Shown: positions 1 through 8,764, counted from the stretch's first letter. The stretch: 64,000 nucleotides of DNA from Micromonospora sp. WMMD980 (GCF_029626035.1 NZ_JARUBE010000003.1:4464001-4528000); one strand, 5' to 3'. The notes: generated from the letters alone by a model not told the origin. Translations and numbers: made by a program.

Positions 1-1
1 G

Positions 2-466
2 GCCGGCCCGTACTTCAACCTGTCGGCCCCGGAGCCGACCGGCGTGGTGGCCGTGGTGGCGCCCGAGGCGCCGGCGCTGCTCGGCCTGGTCAGCGTGATC
101 GCCCCGGCGATCGTCAGCGGCAACACCGTGGTGGTGGCCGCCTCCCCGGCGACGCCGCTGGCGGCGGTGACGCTGGCCGAGGTGCTGGCCACCTCCGACC
201 TGCCGGGCGGCGTGGTCAACATCCTCACCGGGAAGATCACCGAGACCGCGCCGACGCTTGCCGCGCACATGGACGTCAACGCCGTCGACCTGACCGGCGT
301 GACCGACGCCGAGCTGGCGGTGGAGCTGGAGGTCAAGGCCGCGGAGAACCTCAAGCGGGTGCTCCGCCCGGCCCCGGCCGACCACGACTGGCACGCCGAT
401 CCGGGCCTGGCCCGGATGACCACGCTCCTGGAGACCAAGACGGTCTGGCACCCCAAGGGCGTCTGA
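2..466 (+). CDS. Aldehyde dehydrogenase-like protein, 3' part only
   Basis: The start lies before the window; 154 codons are visible, ending in TGA at 464-466. The segment contains the ALDH-fold pattern PAIVSGNTVVV followed by TPL, and later LPGGVVNILTG, both typical of the NAD-binding half of the superfamily. A normal ALDH continues about 250 residues past that last motif and carries a catalytic Cys. Here the protein stops about 85 residues later, after VWHPKG, so the catalytic Cys region is absent. From memory of actinobacterial genomes, this matches the short, Cys-less ALDH paralogue often encoded next to deoC and a full-length ALDH, which would lie just upstream. It is therefore probably not a catalytic dehydrogenase by itself. 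The short length looks like a family trait, because the reading frame is intact and codon use is normal. Confidence 0.75.
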   Translation, partial: AGPYFNLSAPEPTGVVAVVAPEAPALLGLVSVIAPAIVSGNTVVVAASPATPLAAVTLAEVLATSDLPGGVVNILTGKITETAPTLAAHMDVNAVDLTGVTDAELAVELEVKAAENLKRVLRPAPADHDWHADPGLARMTTLLETKTVWHPKGV

Positions 467-476
467 GACAGGTCTA

Positions 477-489
477 CTACGCGGGGTAG
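477..489. promoter_or_regulatory. Possible BlaI operator upstream of the repressor gene
   Basis: A CTAC-gcggg-GTAG dyad lies 9 bases before the GTG of the BlaI-type gene. Repressors of this family usually bind short dyads in their own promoters, so autoregulation is plausible. Assignment is by position and symmetry only. Confidence 0.3.
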
Positions 490-498
490 GATTGACGG

Positions 499-951
499 GT
501 GACTCGGCTGGGGGACCTTGAGCGTGCGGTGATGGACGTGCTGTGGGACTCGGCGCCCACCACGCCCGACGGGGTGACCGTGCGCGAGGTCGCGGACGCG
601 CTCGACGGGCGTGAGCTGGCCTACACCACGGTGATGACGGTGCTCGACCGGCTCGCCGGCAAGGGCATGGTGCAGCGCGAGCGGGAGGGGCGGGCCTGGC
701 GTTACCGGCCCGCCGCCACCCGCGAGGCGCACATCGCCCAGCTCATGCTCGACGCCCTCGACCTCGGCGGCAGCCGGGACGCCGCGCTGGTGCGCTTCGC
801 CCGCTCGGTGACCGGCACCGAGGCGGACGTGCTGCGCGCGGCGCTCGGCGCCGAGGCCGCCGGGACAGCTCCGAACGCCGGGCTGACCGACCGGGTCGAG
901 GACCCGCGACGGTCCGCCGGGTCGGCGCTCGACGAGGCGACGGACCGGTAG
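499..951 (+). CDS. BlaI/MecI/CopY-family transcriptional repressor
   Basis: A 150-residue winged-helix repressor. The N-terminal stretch MTRLGDLERAVMDVLW followed by the recognition-helix region AYTTVMTVLDRLAGKGMV is the classic Penicillinase_R signature, and the C-terminal half is the helical dimerisation part. The GTG at 499 is chosen because the family motif begins immediately. The M56 metalloprotease gene follows 10 bases later, which reproduces the blaI-blaR1-like pairing in which the protease relieves repression. The cytochrome bd operon starts about 1 kb downstream on the same strand, so bd oxidase genes could be targets, but nothing in the sequence proves this. The last 35 residues or so are charged and poorly structured. 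Confidence 0.88.
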   Translation: MTRLGDLERAVMDVLWDSAPTTPDGVTVREVADALDGRELAYTTVMTVLDRLAGKGMVQREREGRAWRYRPAATREAHIAQLMLDALDLGGSRDAALVRFARSVTGTEADVLRAALGAEAAGTAPNAGLTDRVEDPRRSAGSALDEATDR

Positions 952-961
952 GGCGGCCGCC

Positions 962-1867
962 GTGGCGTACGCCGTGCACTTCGCCGCGACCGTCCTGGCC
1001 TGCTGGCTGACCGCGCAGGTCCTCGCCGCCGCGCGGTGGACGTGGCGCGCCCCCCGGGTGGCGATCGTCTGCTGGCAGGCGGTCGGCCTGGCGCTCGGGC
1101 TCTCCGCGATGGGCCTGCCGATGGCGGTGGGTCTCGCCGCCTACGACCGGCCGACCGGGGGCGCCCTGCTGGCGCTCGCCGACGACCTGGTCCACGGCAC
1201 GCTGCCGCCGGGCGTGGGCGCGGCGCACCTCGGCCTGGTCGGGGTGGGCTTCGGCATCGGCGCGGTGCTGCTCACCACGACCGTGCGCGCGGTGCACGGC
1301 GCGGTCCGCGCCCAGCGCCGGCACCGGGAGCTGCTGAGCCTGGTCGCCCGGCGCGACCCGACGGTGCCGGGCGCGCTGGTGCTCGACCACCCGAGCGCGG
1401 CGGCATACTGCCTGCCCGGGGTGCGGCCCCGGGTGGTGGTGAGCGCCGGCACTGTCGACCTGCTGGATCCGGCGGAGCTGGCCGCGGTGCTCACCCACGA
1501 GCGGGCGCACGCCCAGGAGCGGCACGATCTGGTGCTGCTGCCGTTCACCGCGCTGTGCCGGGCGCTGCCCTGGTTCGGCTGGGTGCGCGAGGCGCACGCC
1601 CGGGTGGCGCTGCTGGTCGAGATGCGCGCCGACGACAAGGCCCGGGAGCTGCACGCGGACGCGCCGCTGGCGGGCGCGCTGCGCCGGTTCGCCGCCGCCG
1701 GGCACCGGGTGACGCCGGCCGGCACGCTCGGCATCGGCGACCAGGATCTCGACGTACGCGTGCAGCGCCTGCTGGTCGCGGACCGCCCGCCGCGGCTGCT
1801 GGGCGCGACCGCGCTGGCGGTGGCCGGCACGCTCGTCGCGCTGCCGATCTCGTTGTTCCTGAGCTGA
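962..1867 (+). CDS. M56-family membrane zinc metalloprotease (BlaR1-like, no sensor domain)
   Basis: A 301-residue membrane protein. Hydrophobic segments lie near residues 5-25, 35-65, 85-110 and at the extreme C-terminus (about 280-300). The zinc motif HERAH sits within LTHERAHAQERHDL around residue 180, preceded by PGVRPRVVVSAGTVDLLDPAEL, which is typical of gluzincin M56 domains. Unlike BlaR1/MecR1 there is no C-terminal penicillin-binding sensor domain, so beta-lactam sensing is not supported. It starts with GTG 10 bases after the BlaI-type gene and is presumably co-transcribed. Likely role (inference): regulated proteolysis that inactivates the neighbouring repressor in response to an unknown membrane signal. 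Confidence 0.85.
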   Translation: MAYAVHFAATVLACWLTAQVLAAARWTWRAPRVAIVCWQAVGLALGLSAMGLPMAVGLAAYDRPTGGALLALADDLVHGTLPPGVGAAHLGLVGVGFGIGAVLLTTTVRAVHGAVRAQRRHRELLSLVARRDPTVPGALVLDHPSAAAYCLPGVRPRVVVSAGTVDLLDPAELAAVLTHERAHAQERHDLVLLPFTALCRALPWFGWVREAHARVALLVEMRADDKARELHADAPLAGALRRFAAAGHRVTPAGTLGIGDQDLDVRVQRLLVADRPPRLLGATALAVAGTLVALPISLFLS

Positions 1868-1908
1868 CGACCCCTACGGGACTTCTCCGGGTTCGCGCGC
1901 CCCTATAG

Positions 1909-1921
1909 GTAGGCAAGCTAC
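1909..1921. promoter_or_regulatory. GTAG/CTAC dyad in the cydA promoter region
   Basis: GTAG-gcaag-CTAC lies just upstream of a TAGGGT -10-like hexamer (1925-1930). It could be an operator for cydABDC. The half-sites resemble those upstream of the BlaI-type gene (477-489) and the PadR gene (8765-8777), though orientation differs at the former. Which regulator binds is unknown. Confidence 0.3.
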
Positions 1922-1967
1922 GTGTAGGGTCGCTATGACAAGCGAACCAACCCGTGGGAGAACCGCC

Positions 1968-3218
1968 GTGGATCCCCTGCTCCTCGCCCGCCTCCAGTTC
2001 GCCACCACCACCTCGCTGCACTTCCTCTTCGTGGTGGTCACGCTCGGCCTGGTCACCCTGCTGGTCGTGCTCCAGACCGCCGGCTATCTCACCGGCAAGC
2101 CGGTCTACGAGCGGCTGACCCGGTTCTGGGGTCAGCTCTACGTGATCAACTACGTGCTCGGCATCGCCACCGGGATCGTGCTGGAGTTCCAGTTCGGCCT
2201 GAACTGGAGCGGCCTGTCGCGCTACGTGGGGAACGTGTTCGGGGCGCCGCTGGCCATCGAGACGCTCGTCGCGTTCTTCCTGGAGTCCACGTTCCTCGGC
2301 ATGTGGATCTTCGGCTGGCACCGGCTGCCGCGGGGGCTGCACCTGGCGCTGCTCTGGGGCGTGGCGATCACCGCGTACGCCTCGGCGTTCTGGATCATGG
2401 TGGCGAACGCCTGGCTCCAGCACCCGGTCGGCTACCAGGTGCGGGACGGCGTCGCCCACCTCACCGACTTCGGCGCGCTGCTCACCAACCCCACGTTCGG
2501 TTTCGCGTTCGGGCACGTGGTCTCCGCGAGCCTGGTCACCGGCGGCCTGCTGATGGCCGCGGTCAGCGCCTGGCACCTGCTGCGCCGCACGCCCGACTTC
2601 GCGCTGTTCCGCACCTCGCTGCGGCTCGGGCTGGTCACCGCGGCGCTCGCGGTCAGCGCGGTGCAGGGCTTCGGCTTCGCCCAGTTCGGCCCGGTCGGGC
2701 AGCTCCAGCCCACCAAGTTCGGCGGCGGCCCGGACCGGGACGCGACGATCGCGGAGTGGACCGCCCGGTTCGGCCCCGGCGACTGGGATCCGCCGGTGCT
2801 GTCCAGCGTCGGCCTCGGCTTCATGATCCTGATCGGCTTCGCGCTGGGCTGCGTCTGGCTCCTGCTGCCGCTGCTCTGGCGCGACTGGATCATCCGGCTG
2901 CGGTTCCCGCTCTGGCTGGTCCTGCTCGGCCTGCCGCTGCCGTTCGTGGCGGTGCTGCTCGGCTGGATCGCCCGGGAGGTGGGCCGCCAGCCCTGGGTGG
3001 CGTACGGGCTGCTGCCCACCGCGCAGGCCGTCTCCCCGGTCCCGGCCGGGCTGATGCTCGCCTCGCTGATCGGGTTCAGCCTGCTGCTCGGCGCGCTCAC
3101 CGTCACCAACTGGGTGCTGCTGGCCCGGCACGCCGCCCGGGGCGCGCGCGACCCGCTGCTCGGCCGCCCGCCCGCGCCCGAGCACGACGACCACCACCAC
3201 CAGCCCGTGTTCGCCTGA
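1968..3218 (+). CDS. cydA: Cytochrome bd ubiquinol/menaquinol oxidase subunit I
   Basis: Subunit I of the cytochrome bd terminal oxidase, which oxidises quinol and reduces oxygen at the cytoplasmic membrane. The N-terminus DPLLLARLQFATTTSLHFLF contains the conserved heme-ligand His. A second His occurs in FGHVVSASLVTGG, the probable Met ligand lies in GLGFMILIGF, and the hallmark GRQPW is in GWIAREVGRQPWVAYG. The protein is about 416 residues with a short Q-loop, smaller than the E. coli enzyme. GTG 1968 is preferred over ATG 1935 because GGGAG precedes it at 1956-1960, the protein then begins at the family N-terminus, and ATG 1935 falls only 4 bases after a likely -10 box. It heads cydA-cydB-cydD-cydC. 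Confidence 0.96.
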   Translation: MDPLLLARLQFATTTSLHFLFVVVTLGLVTLLVVLQTAGYLTGKPVYERLTRFWGQLYVINYVLGIATGIVLEFQFGLNWSGLSRYVGNVFGAPLAIETLVAFFLESTFLGMWIFGWHRLPRGLHLALLWGVAITAYASAFWIMVANAWLQHPVGYQVRDGVAHLTDFGALLTNPTFGFAFGHVVSASLVTGGLLMAAVSAWHLLRRTPDFALFRTSLRLGLVTAALAVSAVQGFGFAQFGPVGQLQPTKFGGGPDRDATIAEWTARFGPGDWDPPVLSSVGLGFMILIGFALGCVWLLLPLLWRDWIIRLRFPLWLVLLGLPLPFVAVLLGWIAREVGRQPWVAYGLLPTAQAVSPVPAGLMLASLIGFSLLLGALTVTNWVLLARHAARGARDPLLGRPPAPEHDDHHHQPVFA

Positions 3219-3228
3219 GGAGCCCGTC

Positions 3229-4251
3229 GTGGAGTTCGCCTGGTACGCCCTGCTCGGCCTCTTCTTCGCCGCCTACCTGGTGCTCGGCGGCTACGACTAC
3301 GGCGTCGGCCTGCTGCTGGCCCGGCGCGCCGGCACCGGACCGGGCGACGCGCTCGCCCGCCGGGTCGCGCTCACCGCCGTCGGCCCGTTCTTCCTCGGCA
3401 ACGAGGTCTGGCTGGTGGCCACGGTCGGCATCCTGTTCGGCGCGTTCCCCACGCTGGAGGGGGAACTGCTCTCCGGCTTCTACCCGGTCGTGCTCGGCGC
3501 GCTGGGCGGGGTGGTGCTGGTCACCGCCGGCGTGCAACTGCGCGGCCGGGCCGGCGGCGAGGTGGCCCGGGCCGGCTGGGACCGGATCGTGGTGGTCGGC
3601 GGCGTGCTCGCCGCGCTGGGCTGGGGCGCGCTGCTCGGCGGCCTGCTCCAGGGCGTGCCGCTCACCGCCGACGGGCACGTCGCCGGCGTCGGTCACGTGG
3701 TCACCCCGTTCGTGGCCGCCGCCGGGCTGGCGCTCGTCGCGCTGGTCGCGCTGCACGGTGCGACCTTCCTCACGCTCCGGCTGCCGGCCGCCGACGCGCC
3801 GGCGCTCGCCCGACTGGCCCGCGGCCTGGTGCCCGCCGCGCTCACCGCCGTCGGCGCGGCCACCGCGCTGGGCCTGCTCTCCGACCGGGTACGCGCCGCC
3901 GTGGCGCGACCGGCGGTCGCCGTACTCCTGCCGGTGGCGCTGGTGGCGGCACTGCTGGTGGCCCGCGCGGCGCTGCGCCGGGGCCGGGCCGGGGTGGCCT
4001 TCGCCGCCACCGCGACGGCGCTGGCGCTGCCCGCGCCGCTGGTCGGCGCCGCGCTCTGGCCCCGGGTCCTGGTCTCCACCACCGACCCGGCGACGTCGCT
4101 CACCGTCGCCGACGCGGCCGCGAGCCGCCCGACGCTGGCGCTGCTGGGCTGGCTCGTGCTGCCGCTCCTGCCGGCCCTACTAGGCTTTCAGGCGATGTGT
4201 TGGTGGGTGTTCCGGGGACGGATCGACGGCAGGGCACCGGTGTACTGGTGA
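3229..4251 (+). CDS. cydB: Cytochrome bd oxidase subunit II
   Basis: A 340-residue polytopic membrane protein starting EFAWYALLGLFFAAYLVLGGYDYGVG, the conserved first helix of CydB. It then has FFLGNEVWLVATVG, the usual second conserved block. It pairs with CydA in the membrane to form bd oxidase. A GTG start 10 bases after cydA is preceded by GAGGAG. The gene ends in TGA overlapping the GTG of cydD (GTGA), so translation is probably coupled. The C-terminal half (ATATALALPAPLVGAALWPRVLVSTTDPATSLTV) matches the family motif region around a periplasmic TDP/S segment. Confidence 0.96.
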   Translation: MEFAWYALLGLFFAAYLVLGGYDYGVGLLLARRAGTGPGDALARRVALTAVGPFFLGNEVWLVATVGILFGAFPTLEGELLSGFYPVVLGALGGVVLVTAGVQLRGRAGGEVARAGWDRIVVVGGVLAALGWGALLGGLLQGVPLTADGHVAGVGHVVTPFVAAAGLALVALVALHGATFLTLRLPAADAPALARLARGLVPAALTAVGAATALGLLSDRVRAAVARPAVAVLLPVALVAALLVARAALRRGRAGVAFAATATALALPAPLVGAALWPRVLVSTTDPATSLTVADAAASRPTLALLGWLVLPLLPALLGFQAMCWWVFRGRIDGRAPVYW

Positions 4252-5927
4252 ACCGCCGCCCGTTCGACCCGCGTCTGCTGCGCCGGGTCCCCGCGGCCCG
4301 GCGCGACCTCGCCGTGCTCGCGGTGCTGGGCGGGCTCACCGCGCTGCTGGTGGTCGCCCAGGCCACCGCGCTGGCCACGCTGCTGGCGACCGCGATCGAC
4401 GGGCGGCTGCACCGGGCGGCGCTCGCCGGTTTCCTCGGGGCGGTCACCGCCCGGGCGCTGGTGAGCTGGGCGCAGGGCACGGTGGCCGCACGGGCCGCCG
4501 CGACGGTCAAGGCGGCGCTGCGCGCCGATCTGCTGCGGGCGGTCGGCCGGCACGGCCCCACCTGGGTCGCCGGCCGGCGGGCCGGTCAGCTCGCCACGCT
4601 CGCCGGTCGCGGTCTGGACGCGCTCGACCCGTACTTCACCGGCTACCTGCCGCAGCTCGTGCTGAGCGTGACCGTGCCGGCGGCGGTGCTGGCCCGGATC
4701 GTGTTCGCCGACTGGAGTTCGGCGCTGATCATCGCGCTGACCATCCCGCTCATCCCGATCTTCGGCGCGCTGCTCGGCTGGCAGGCACAGGCCGCCACCG
4801 AGCGCCAGTGGCGGCGGCTGTCGCTGCTCGGCGGGCACTTCCTCGACATGGTGGCCGGGCTGCCCACGCTGCGCGCGTTCGGCCGGGCCCGGGCCCAGGT
4901 GGACGTGGTGCGCCGGATGGCCGACGGCCACCGCCAGGCCACCATGCGGACGCTGCGGATCGCGTTCCTGTCCGCGCTGGTCCTGGAACTCGTCGCCACG
5001 CTCTCCGTGGCGCTGGTCGCGGTGCCGGTCGGCATCCGCCTGCTCGGCGGCGGGATCACGCTCTCCACCGCGCTGCTGGTGCTGCTGCTCACCCCGGAGG
5101 CATACCTGCCGCTGCGGGCCGCCGGCAGCCGGTTCCACGCCAGCATGGAGGGGCTGACCGCGCTGGACGAGGCGCTCACGCTCTCCGCGACCACCGAGGC
5201 GACAGTGCCGGCCGCCGCCGGGCGCACGTCCCCGAGCGGCCGGGGCGAGATCCGCTTCGAGGGCGTGACCGTCGCGTACGACCGGACCACCGCGCTGCGC
5301 GACGTGACGCTGACCATCCGCCCCGGCGAGCGGGTGGCCGTCATCGGCCCCAGCGGCGCGGGCAAGAGCACGCTGCTCACCCTGCTCCTCGGCTTCGTCG
5401 CACCGACCGCCGGCCGGGTCACCGTGGACGGAGTCGACCTGGCCGGCGTCGACCTCGACGCCTGGCGCCGCGAGCTGGCCTGGGTGCCGCAGCGGGCGCA
5501 CCTGTTCGCCGGGTCACTGGCCGACAACATCCGCCTCGGCGCGCCGGCCGCCGACACCGCGCTGGCCGGCGCGGTCGCCGACGCGGCGCTGGACGAGGTG
5601 GTCGACGCGCTGCCCGACGGGCTCGACACCGTGCTCGGCGAGCGCGGCCACGGCCTGTCCAGCGGGCAGCGGCAGCGGGTGGCGCTGGCTCGGGCGTTCC
5701 TCCGGGACGCCCCGCTGGTGCTGCTCGACGAGCCGACCGCCCGGCTGGACAGCGCCAGCGAGGCCGTCGTCCTGACCGCCACCCGGCGGCTGGTCGCCGG
5801 CCGGACCGCCCTGCTGGTCGCGCACCGGCCGGCGCTCCTGGCCGACGCCGACCGGATCCTGCGCGTCTCCGCCGGCCGGGTCACCGAACTGCGCCCGACC
5901 GCCACCGGCCCGGCGGTGCCCCGGTGA
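4248..5927 (+). CDS. cydD: Cysteine/glutathione-type ABC exporter subunit CydD
   Basis: A half-transporter (559 residues) with an N-terminal six-helix membrane domain followed by an ATPase domain. The Walker A motif GPSGAGKST is near residues 367-375, the signature is LSSGQRQRVALA, and the Walker B is VLLDEPTARLD. With CydC it forms the heterodimeric reductant exporter required to assemble cytochrome bd. GTG 4248 is chosen because it overlaps the cydB stop as GTGA, giving an N-terminus NRRPFDPRLLRRVPAARRDL. An upstream GTG at 4197 would extend the protein into cydB. The signature has LSSGQ rather than LSGGQ, a mild deviation. Confidence 0.94.
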   Translation: MNRRPFDPRLLRRVPAARRDLAVLAVLGGLTALLVVAQATALATLLATAIDGRLHRAALAGFLGAVTARALVSWAQGTVAARAAATVKAALRADLLRAVGRHGPTWVAGRRAGQLATLAGRGLDALDPYFTGYLPQLVLSVTVPAAVLARIVFADWSSALIIALTIPLIPIFGALLGWQAQAATERQWRRLSLLGGHFLDMVAGLPTLRAFGRARAQVDVVRRMADGHRQATMRTLRIAFLSALVLELVATLSVALVAVPVGIRLLGGGITLSTALLVLLLTPEAYLPLRAAGSRFHASMEGLTALDEALTLSATTEATVPAAAGRTSPSGRGEIRFEGVTVAYDRTTALRDVTLTIRPGERVAVIGPSGAGKSTLLTLLLGFVAPTAGRVTVDGVDLAGVDLDAWRRELAWVPQRAHLFAGSLADNIRLGAPAADTALAGAVADAALDEVVDALPDGLDTVLGERGHGLSSGQRQRVALARAFLRDAPLVLLDEPTARLDSASEAVVLTATRRLVAGRTALLVAHRPALLADADRILRVSAGRVTELRPTATGPAVPR

Positions 5928-7660
5928 GCGCCGAGCGGGCGGTGCTGCGGCTGGCCCGGCCCTACCTGGGCCGGCTGCTCGGCGCCGGGCTGCTCGCCGC
6001 GGCGACCGAGTTCGCCGGGCTGGCGCTGATGGCGACCGCCACCTGGCTGCTGATGAGCGCCGCCGGCCAGCCGCCGCTCGACCGGTTGACCGTGGCGATC
6101 GTCGCGGTACGGGCGCTCGCGGTCGGCCGGGGCGTCTTCCGCTACACCGAGCGGCTCGCCGGGCACGACGCCGTGCTGCGCATGGTCACCGACGTCCGGG
6201 CCCGGGTCTTCGCCGCGCTCGCCGCCCGGCGCGAGTCCGCCGGCGGGCGTACCGGAGACGCGCTGAGTCGGCTGGTCTCCGACGTGGAGGCGGCCCAGGA
6301 TCTGCTCCTGCGCGTGCTCGTGCCGGGGTCCGCGGCGGCGCTGGTCAGCGTGCTCGCGGTCGGGGGCGCGGCGCTGATCTCGCCACCGGCCGCCGGCGTC
6401 CTCGCGCTCGGCCTGCTGGCGGCCGGGGTGGCGCTGCCCGCGCTGGCCACCCGCCTCACCCGGCGCGCCGCCGACGAGGTGGCCCCGCTGCGTGGCGCGC
6501 TGGCGGTGGACGCGGTGGACCTCACCCACGGCGCCGCCGACCTGGCCGCGTTCGGGGCGACCGACGCGGCGCTGGCCGCCGCGCGGGGGCGGGCCGACCG
6601 GCTGGCCCGGTTGGAACGCCGGCTCGCCGCGACCGGCTTCGCGGTGGACGCGGCCGGCGTGCTGGTGGGCGGCCTGACCGCGGCCGCGGTGGTGGTCGTG
6701 GCGCTGCGCGCCGACGTGGGCGGGGTGCTGGTCGGTGTGCTCGCGGTGGGCACGCTGGCCGCCGTCGAGGTGGCCCTCGCCCTGGTCGCCGCCGCACGGC
6801 AACGCACCCAGCTCCGGGCCGGGCTGGCCCGCGTCGCCGACCTGCTCGCCGAGCCCGCCGCGACGACGCCGGCCACCGTCGCGCCACCGGCGTCGGGCGG
6901 CCACGACGTGCGGTTCGAGAACGTGACGGTCCGCTACCGGGCCGGGGCCGCGCCCGCGCTGGCCGGGTTCGACCTGGACCTGCCGGCCGGCCGCCGGGTG
7001 GCCGTGGTCGGGCCGAGCGGGGCCGGCAAGAGCACCCTGGCCGCGGCGCTCACCGGCGCGGTACGCCCCGCCGCCGGCCGGGTCACCGTCGACGGCACCC
7101 CGATCGCCGACCTCCCCGCCGAGCACCTGCCACGACTGGTCGGCGGCCTGCTCGCCGAGGCGTACGTCTTCCACGCCACGGTGCGGGAGAACCTCCTGCT
7201 CGGCCGGCCGGACGCCGACGACGCGGAGCTGGCCGAGGCGACCCGGGCGGCCGGGCTGCTGGACTGGGTCCGCGACCAGCCCGAGGGGTGGGACACCGTG
7301 GTCGGCGAGCAGGGCGGGCAGCTCTCCGGCGGGCAGCGGCAGCGGCTCGCGCTGGCCCGGGCGCTGTTGGCCGCCCCGCCGGTGCTGGTGCTGGACGAGC
7401 CGACCGAGGGCCTCGACCCGGCGGCGGCCGACGCGGTGCTCGCGTCCGCGCTCGCCGCCACCCCGTCGGGGCACTCGGTGCTGCTGATCAGCCACCGACT
7501 CAGCGGGCTGGCCGGTCTGGACGAGATCGTGGTGCTGGAGGACGGCGACGTGGCGCAGCGCGGCCGGCACGACGAGCTGGTGGCGCGGCCCGGCTGGTAC
7601 CGGGAGCAGTGGCAGCGCCAGGAGGCGGCCGAGCGCGGCTATCTGGCGCTCGCCCCCTGA
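5924..7660 (+). CDS. cydC: Cysteine/glutathione-type ABC exporter subunit CydC
   Basis: The partner of CydD (578 residues): a membrane domain beginning LRLARPYLGRLLGAGLLAAA, and RGVFRYTERLAGHDAVLR as the conserved cytoplasmic loop. The ATPase domain has Walker A GPSGAGKST near 363-371, signature LSGGQRQRLALA and Walker B VLVLDEPTEGLD. The start GTG 5924 overlaps the cydD stop (GTGA), the same coupling as at the cydB-cydD junction, so stoichiometric synthesis is likely. The last gene of the cyd operon. Some actinobacteria carry a fused CydDC; here the two halves are separate genes. Confidence 0.94.
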   Translation: MSAERAVLRLARPYLGRLLGAGLLAAATEFAGLALMATATWLLMSAAGQPPLDRLTVAIVAVRALAVGRGVFRYTERLAGHDAVLRMVTDVRARVFAALAARRESAGGRTGDALSRLVSDVEAAQDLLLRVLVPGSAAALVSVLAVGGAALISPPAAGVLALGLLAAGVALPALATRLTRRAADEVAPLRGALAVDAVDLTHGAADLAAFGATDAALAAARGRADRLARLERRLAATGFAVDAAGVLVGGLTAAAVVVVALRADVGGVLVGVLAVGTLAAVEVALALVAAARQRTQLRAGLARVADLLAEPAATTPATVAPPASGGHDVRFENVTVRYRAGAAPALAGFDLDLPAGRRVAVVGPSGAGKSTLAAALTGAVRPAAGRVTVDGTPIADLPAEHLPRLVGGLLAEAYVFHATVRENLLLGRPDADDAELAEATRAAGLLDWVRDQPEGWDTVVGEQGGQLSGGQRQRLALARALLAAPPVLVLDEPTEGLDPAAADAVLASALAATPSGHSVLLISHRLSGLAGLDEIVVLEDGDVAQRGRHDELVARPGWYREQWQRQEAAERGYLALAP

Positions 7661-7719
7661 GCCGGTGGTAGGGGAATTCCCGGACGCGGCCCGTGGCCCG
7701 GCGGTGGCAGGCTGGTGCC

Positions 7720-8412
7720 ATGCGCGTGGATCAGGAGGCGCGGGTCGAGGGCCGGCTGCGCGAGTTGTCCGGGTGGCTGCACGGGCCGACCCGGCTCAAG
7801 GCCGACCTGCTGACCGAGGCGCGGCACGCGCTCGAGGACGCCGCCGAGGCGTACCGGGGCAGTGGCCTGCCGCAGCCGGAGGCGGAGCGGCGGGCGGTGG
7901 CCGAGTTCGGCAGCGTCGCCCAGCTCGCGCCCGGTTTCCAGGCCGAGCTGGCCGCCGGCGCGTTGCGCGGGCTGGCGCTGCGCACGCTGGCGGTGGCGGG
8001 GGTGCTCATCGCCGCCGGCGACCTGACCTGGCAGGGGTCGAGCTGGAGCGCCGGACCGCGGCCGCCGGCGGGCTATCTGCTGCTCTCCGCCGCGCTGAAC
8101 GGCATCTGGGCCTCGGTCGGCGGGTTGGCGCTGGCCGGGCTGCTGCTCGGCGCGCTGGCCGCCCGGCGGGGCTCCCCGGGCGTTCTCCGGTCGGCCCGCG
8201 TGGTCGGCTTCGGGCTGACCGGCGGGCTGCTGGTCGGCGCGCTCGCCGGCGCCGCGTTGTTCGGCTGGTCGGTCCGGCTGTGGGACGCCGCGCTGACCTG
8301 GCCCCCGATGATCATCGGGGTGGTGGTGGTGTCGGCGGCGTGGTTCGCCCTGGCCCGCTCGGCCCGCTGGTGGCTGCTGAGCGCGCGCGGCCCGCGGCTG
8401 GCCCGCCGGTGA
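7720..8412 (+). CDS. Permease-prefix (HAAS-type) membrane protein
   Basis: A 230-residue protein. The first 85 residues are soluble and helical (EARVEGRLRELSGWLHGP, then LLTEARHALEDAAEAYRGSG and AVAEFGSVAQLAPGFQAEL), matching the permease-prefix/HAAS domain usually paired with PadR regulators. Four hydrophobic segments follow, at about 88-110, 120-150, 160-190 and 197-215. ATG 7720 gives the domain's usual beginning. The gene converges on a PadR gene only 8 bases away. In many genomes HAAS proteins and PadR repressors form a functional pair in which the membrane protein modulates the regulator; that role is inferred here. Confidence 0.75.
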   Translation: MRVDQEARVEGRLRELSGWLHGPTRLKADLLTEARHALEDAAEAYRGSGLPQPEAERRAVAEFGSVAQLAPGFQAELAAGALRGLALRTLAVAGVLIAAGDLTWQGSSWSAGPRPPAGYLLLSAALNGIWASVGGLALAGLLLGALAARRGSPGVLRSARVVGFGLTGGLLVGALAGAALFGWSVRLWDAALTWPPMIIGVVVVSAAWFALARSARWWLLSARGPRLARR

Positions 8413-8420
8413 GGAACGGA

Positions 8421-8762
8421 TCAGGCCGGTGCCGTCGGCGGCTCGTCCGTGCCGAGGAAGCGGCCGACGGTGGCGCTGAACTCGCGCCAGCCGGCCCGTT
8501 CCCCGGCGAGCGCCCGGCCACCGGCGTCGGTGAGCCGGTAGGTTCGCCGCTCCCGGCCGTTGACCGTGCTCCAGGTGCTGGCCACCAGGCCGGCCCGTTC
8601 CAGCCGGCGCAGCGCCGGATAGATCGTGCCGGTGGGCAGGTCGAGCGTGCCGCCGCTGCGCGCCCGCAACGCCTCGATGATCGCGTAGCCGTGCCGCGAG
8701 CCCTGCTCCAGCACGGCCAGCAGCAGCGCGTCGAGGTGTCCGTGCAGCGCCTGCGCCTTCAT
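8421..8762 (-). CDS. PadR-family transcriptional regulator
   Basis: A 113-residue winged-helix protein. HGHLDALLLAVLEQGSRHGYAIIEALRARSGG and LPTGTIYPALRRLERAGLVAS are the PadR DNA-binding signature, followed by GRERRTYRLTDAGGRAL, the wing. It ends 8 bases from the oppositely oriented permease-prefix gene. There is no clear Shine-Dalgarno before the ATG. A TAGGCT hexamer about 8 bases upstream suggests a leaderless transcript, and the GTAG/CTAC dyad at 8765-8777 overlaps that hexamer, consistent with autoregulation. Confidence 0.9.
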   Translation of the reverse strand: MKAQALHGHLDALLLAVLEQGSRHGYAIIEALRARSGGTLDLPTGTIYPALRRLERAGLVASTWSTVNGRERRTYRLTDAGGRALAGERAGWREFSATVGRFLGTDEPPTAPA

Positions 8763-8764
8763 GT

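Noticed and set aside
499..1867. A beta-lactam resistance operon (blaI-blaR1)
   Set aside because: The M56 protein lacks the penicillin-binding sensor domain and no beta-lactamase gene is present; the adjacent genes are for cytochrome bd.
1935..1967. ATG 1935 as the cydA start
   Set aside because: It lies 4 bases after a likely -10 hexamer, adds 11 residues not in the family, and GTG 1968 has a good ribosome site.
4643..7570. A 975-codon open frame on the minus strand opposite cydD and cydC
   Set aside because: It is an artefact of high third-position GC. It has no family motifs, and the plus strand encodes two clear ABC proteins.
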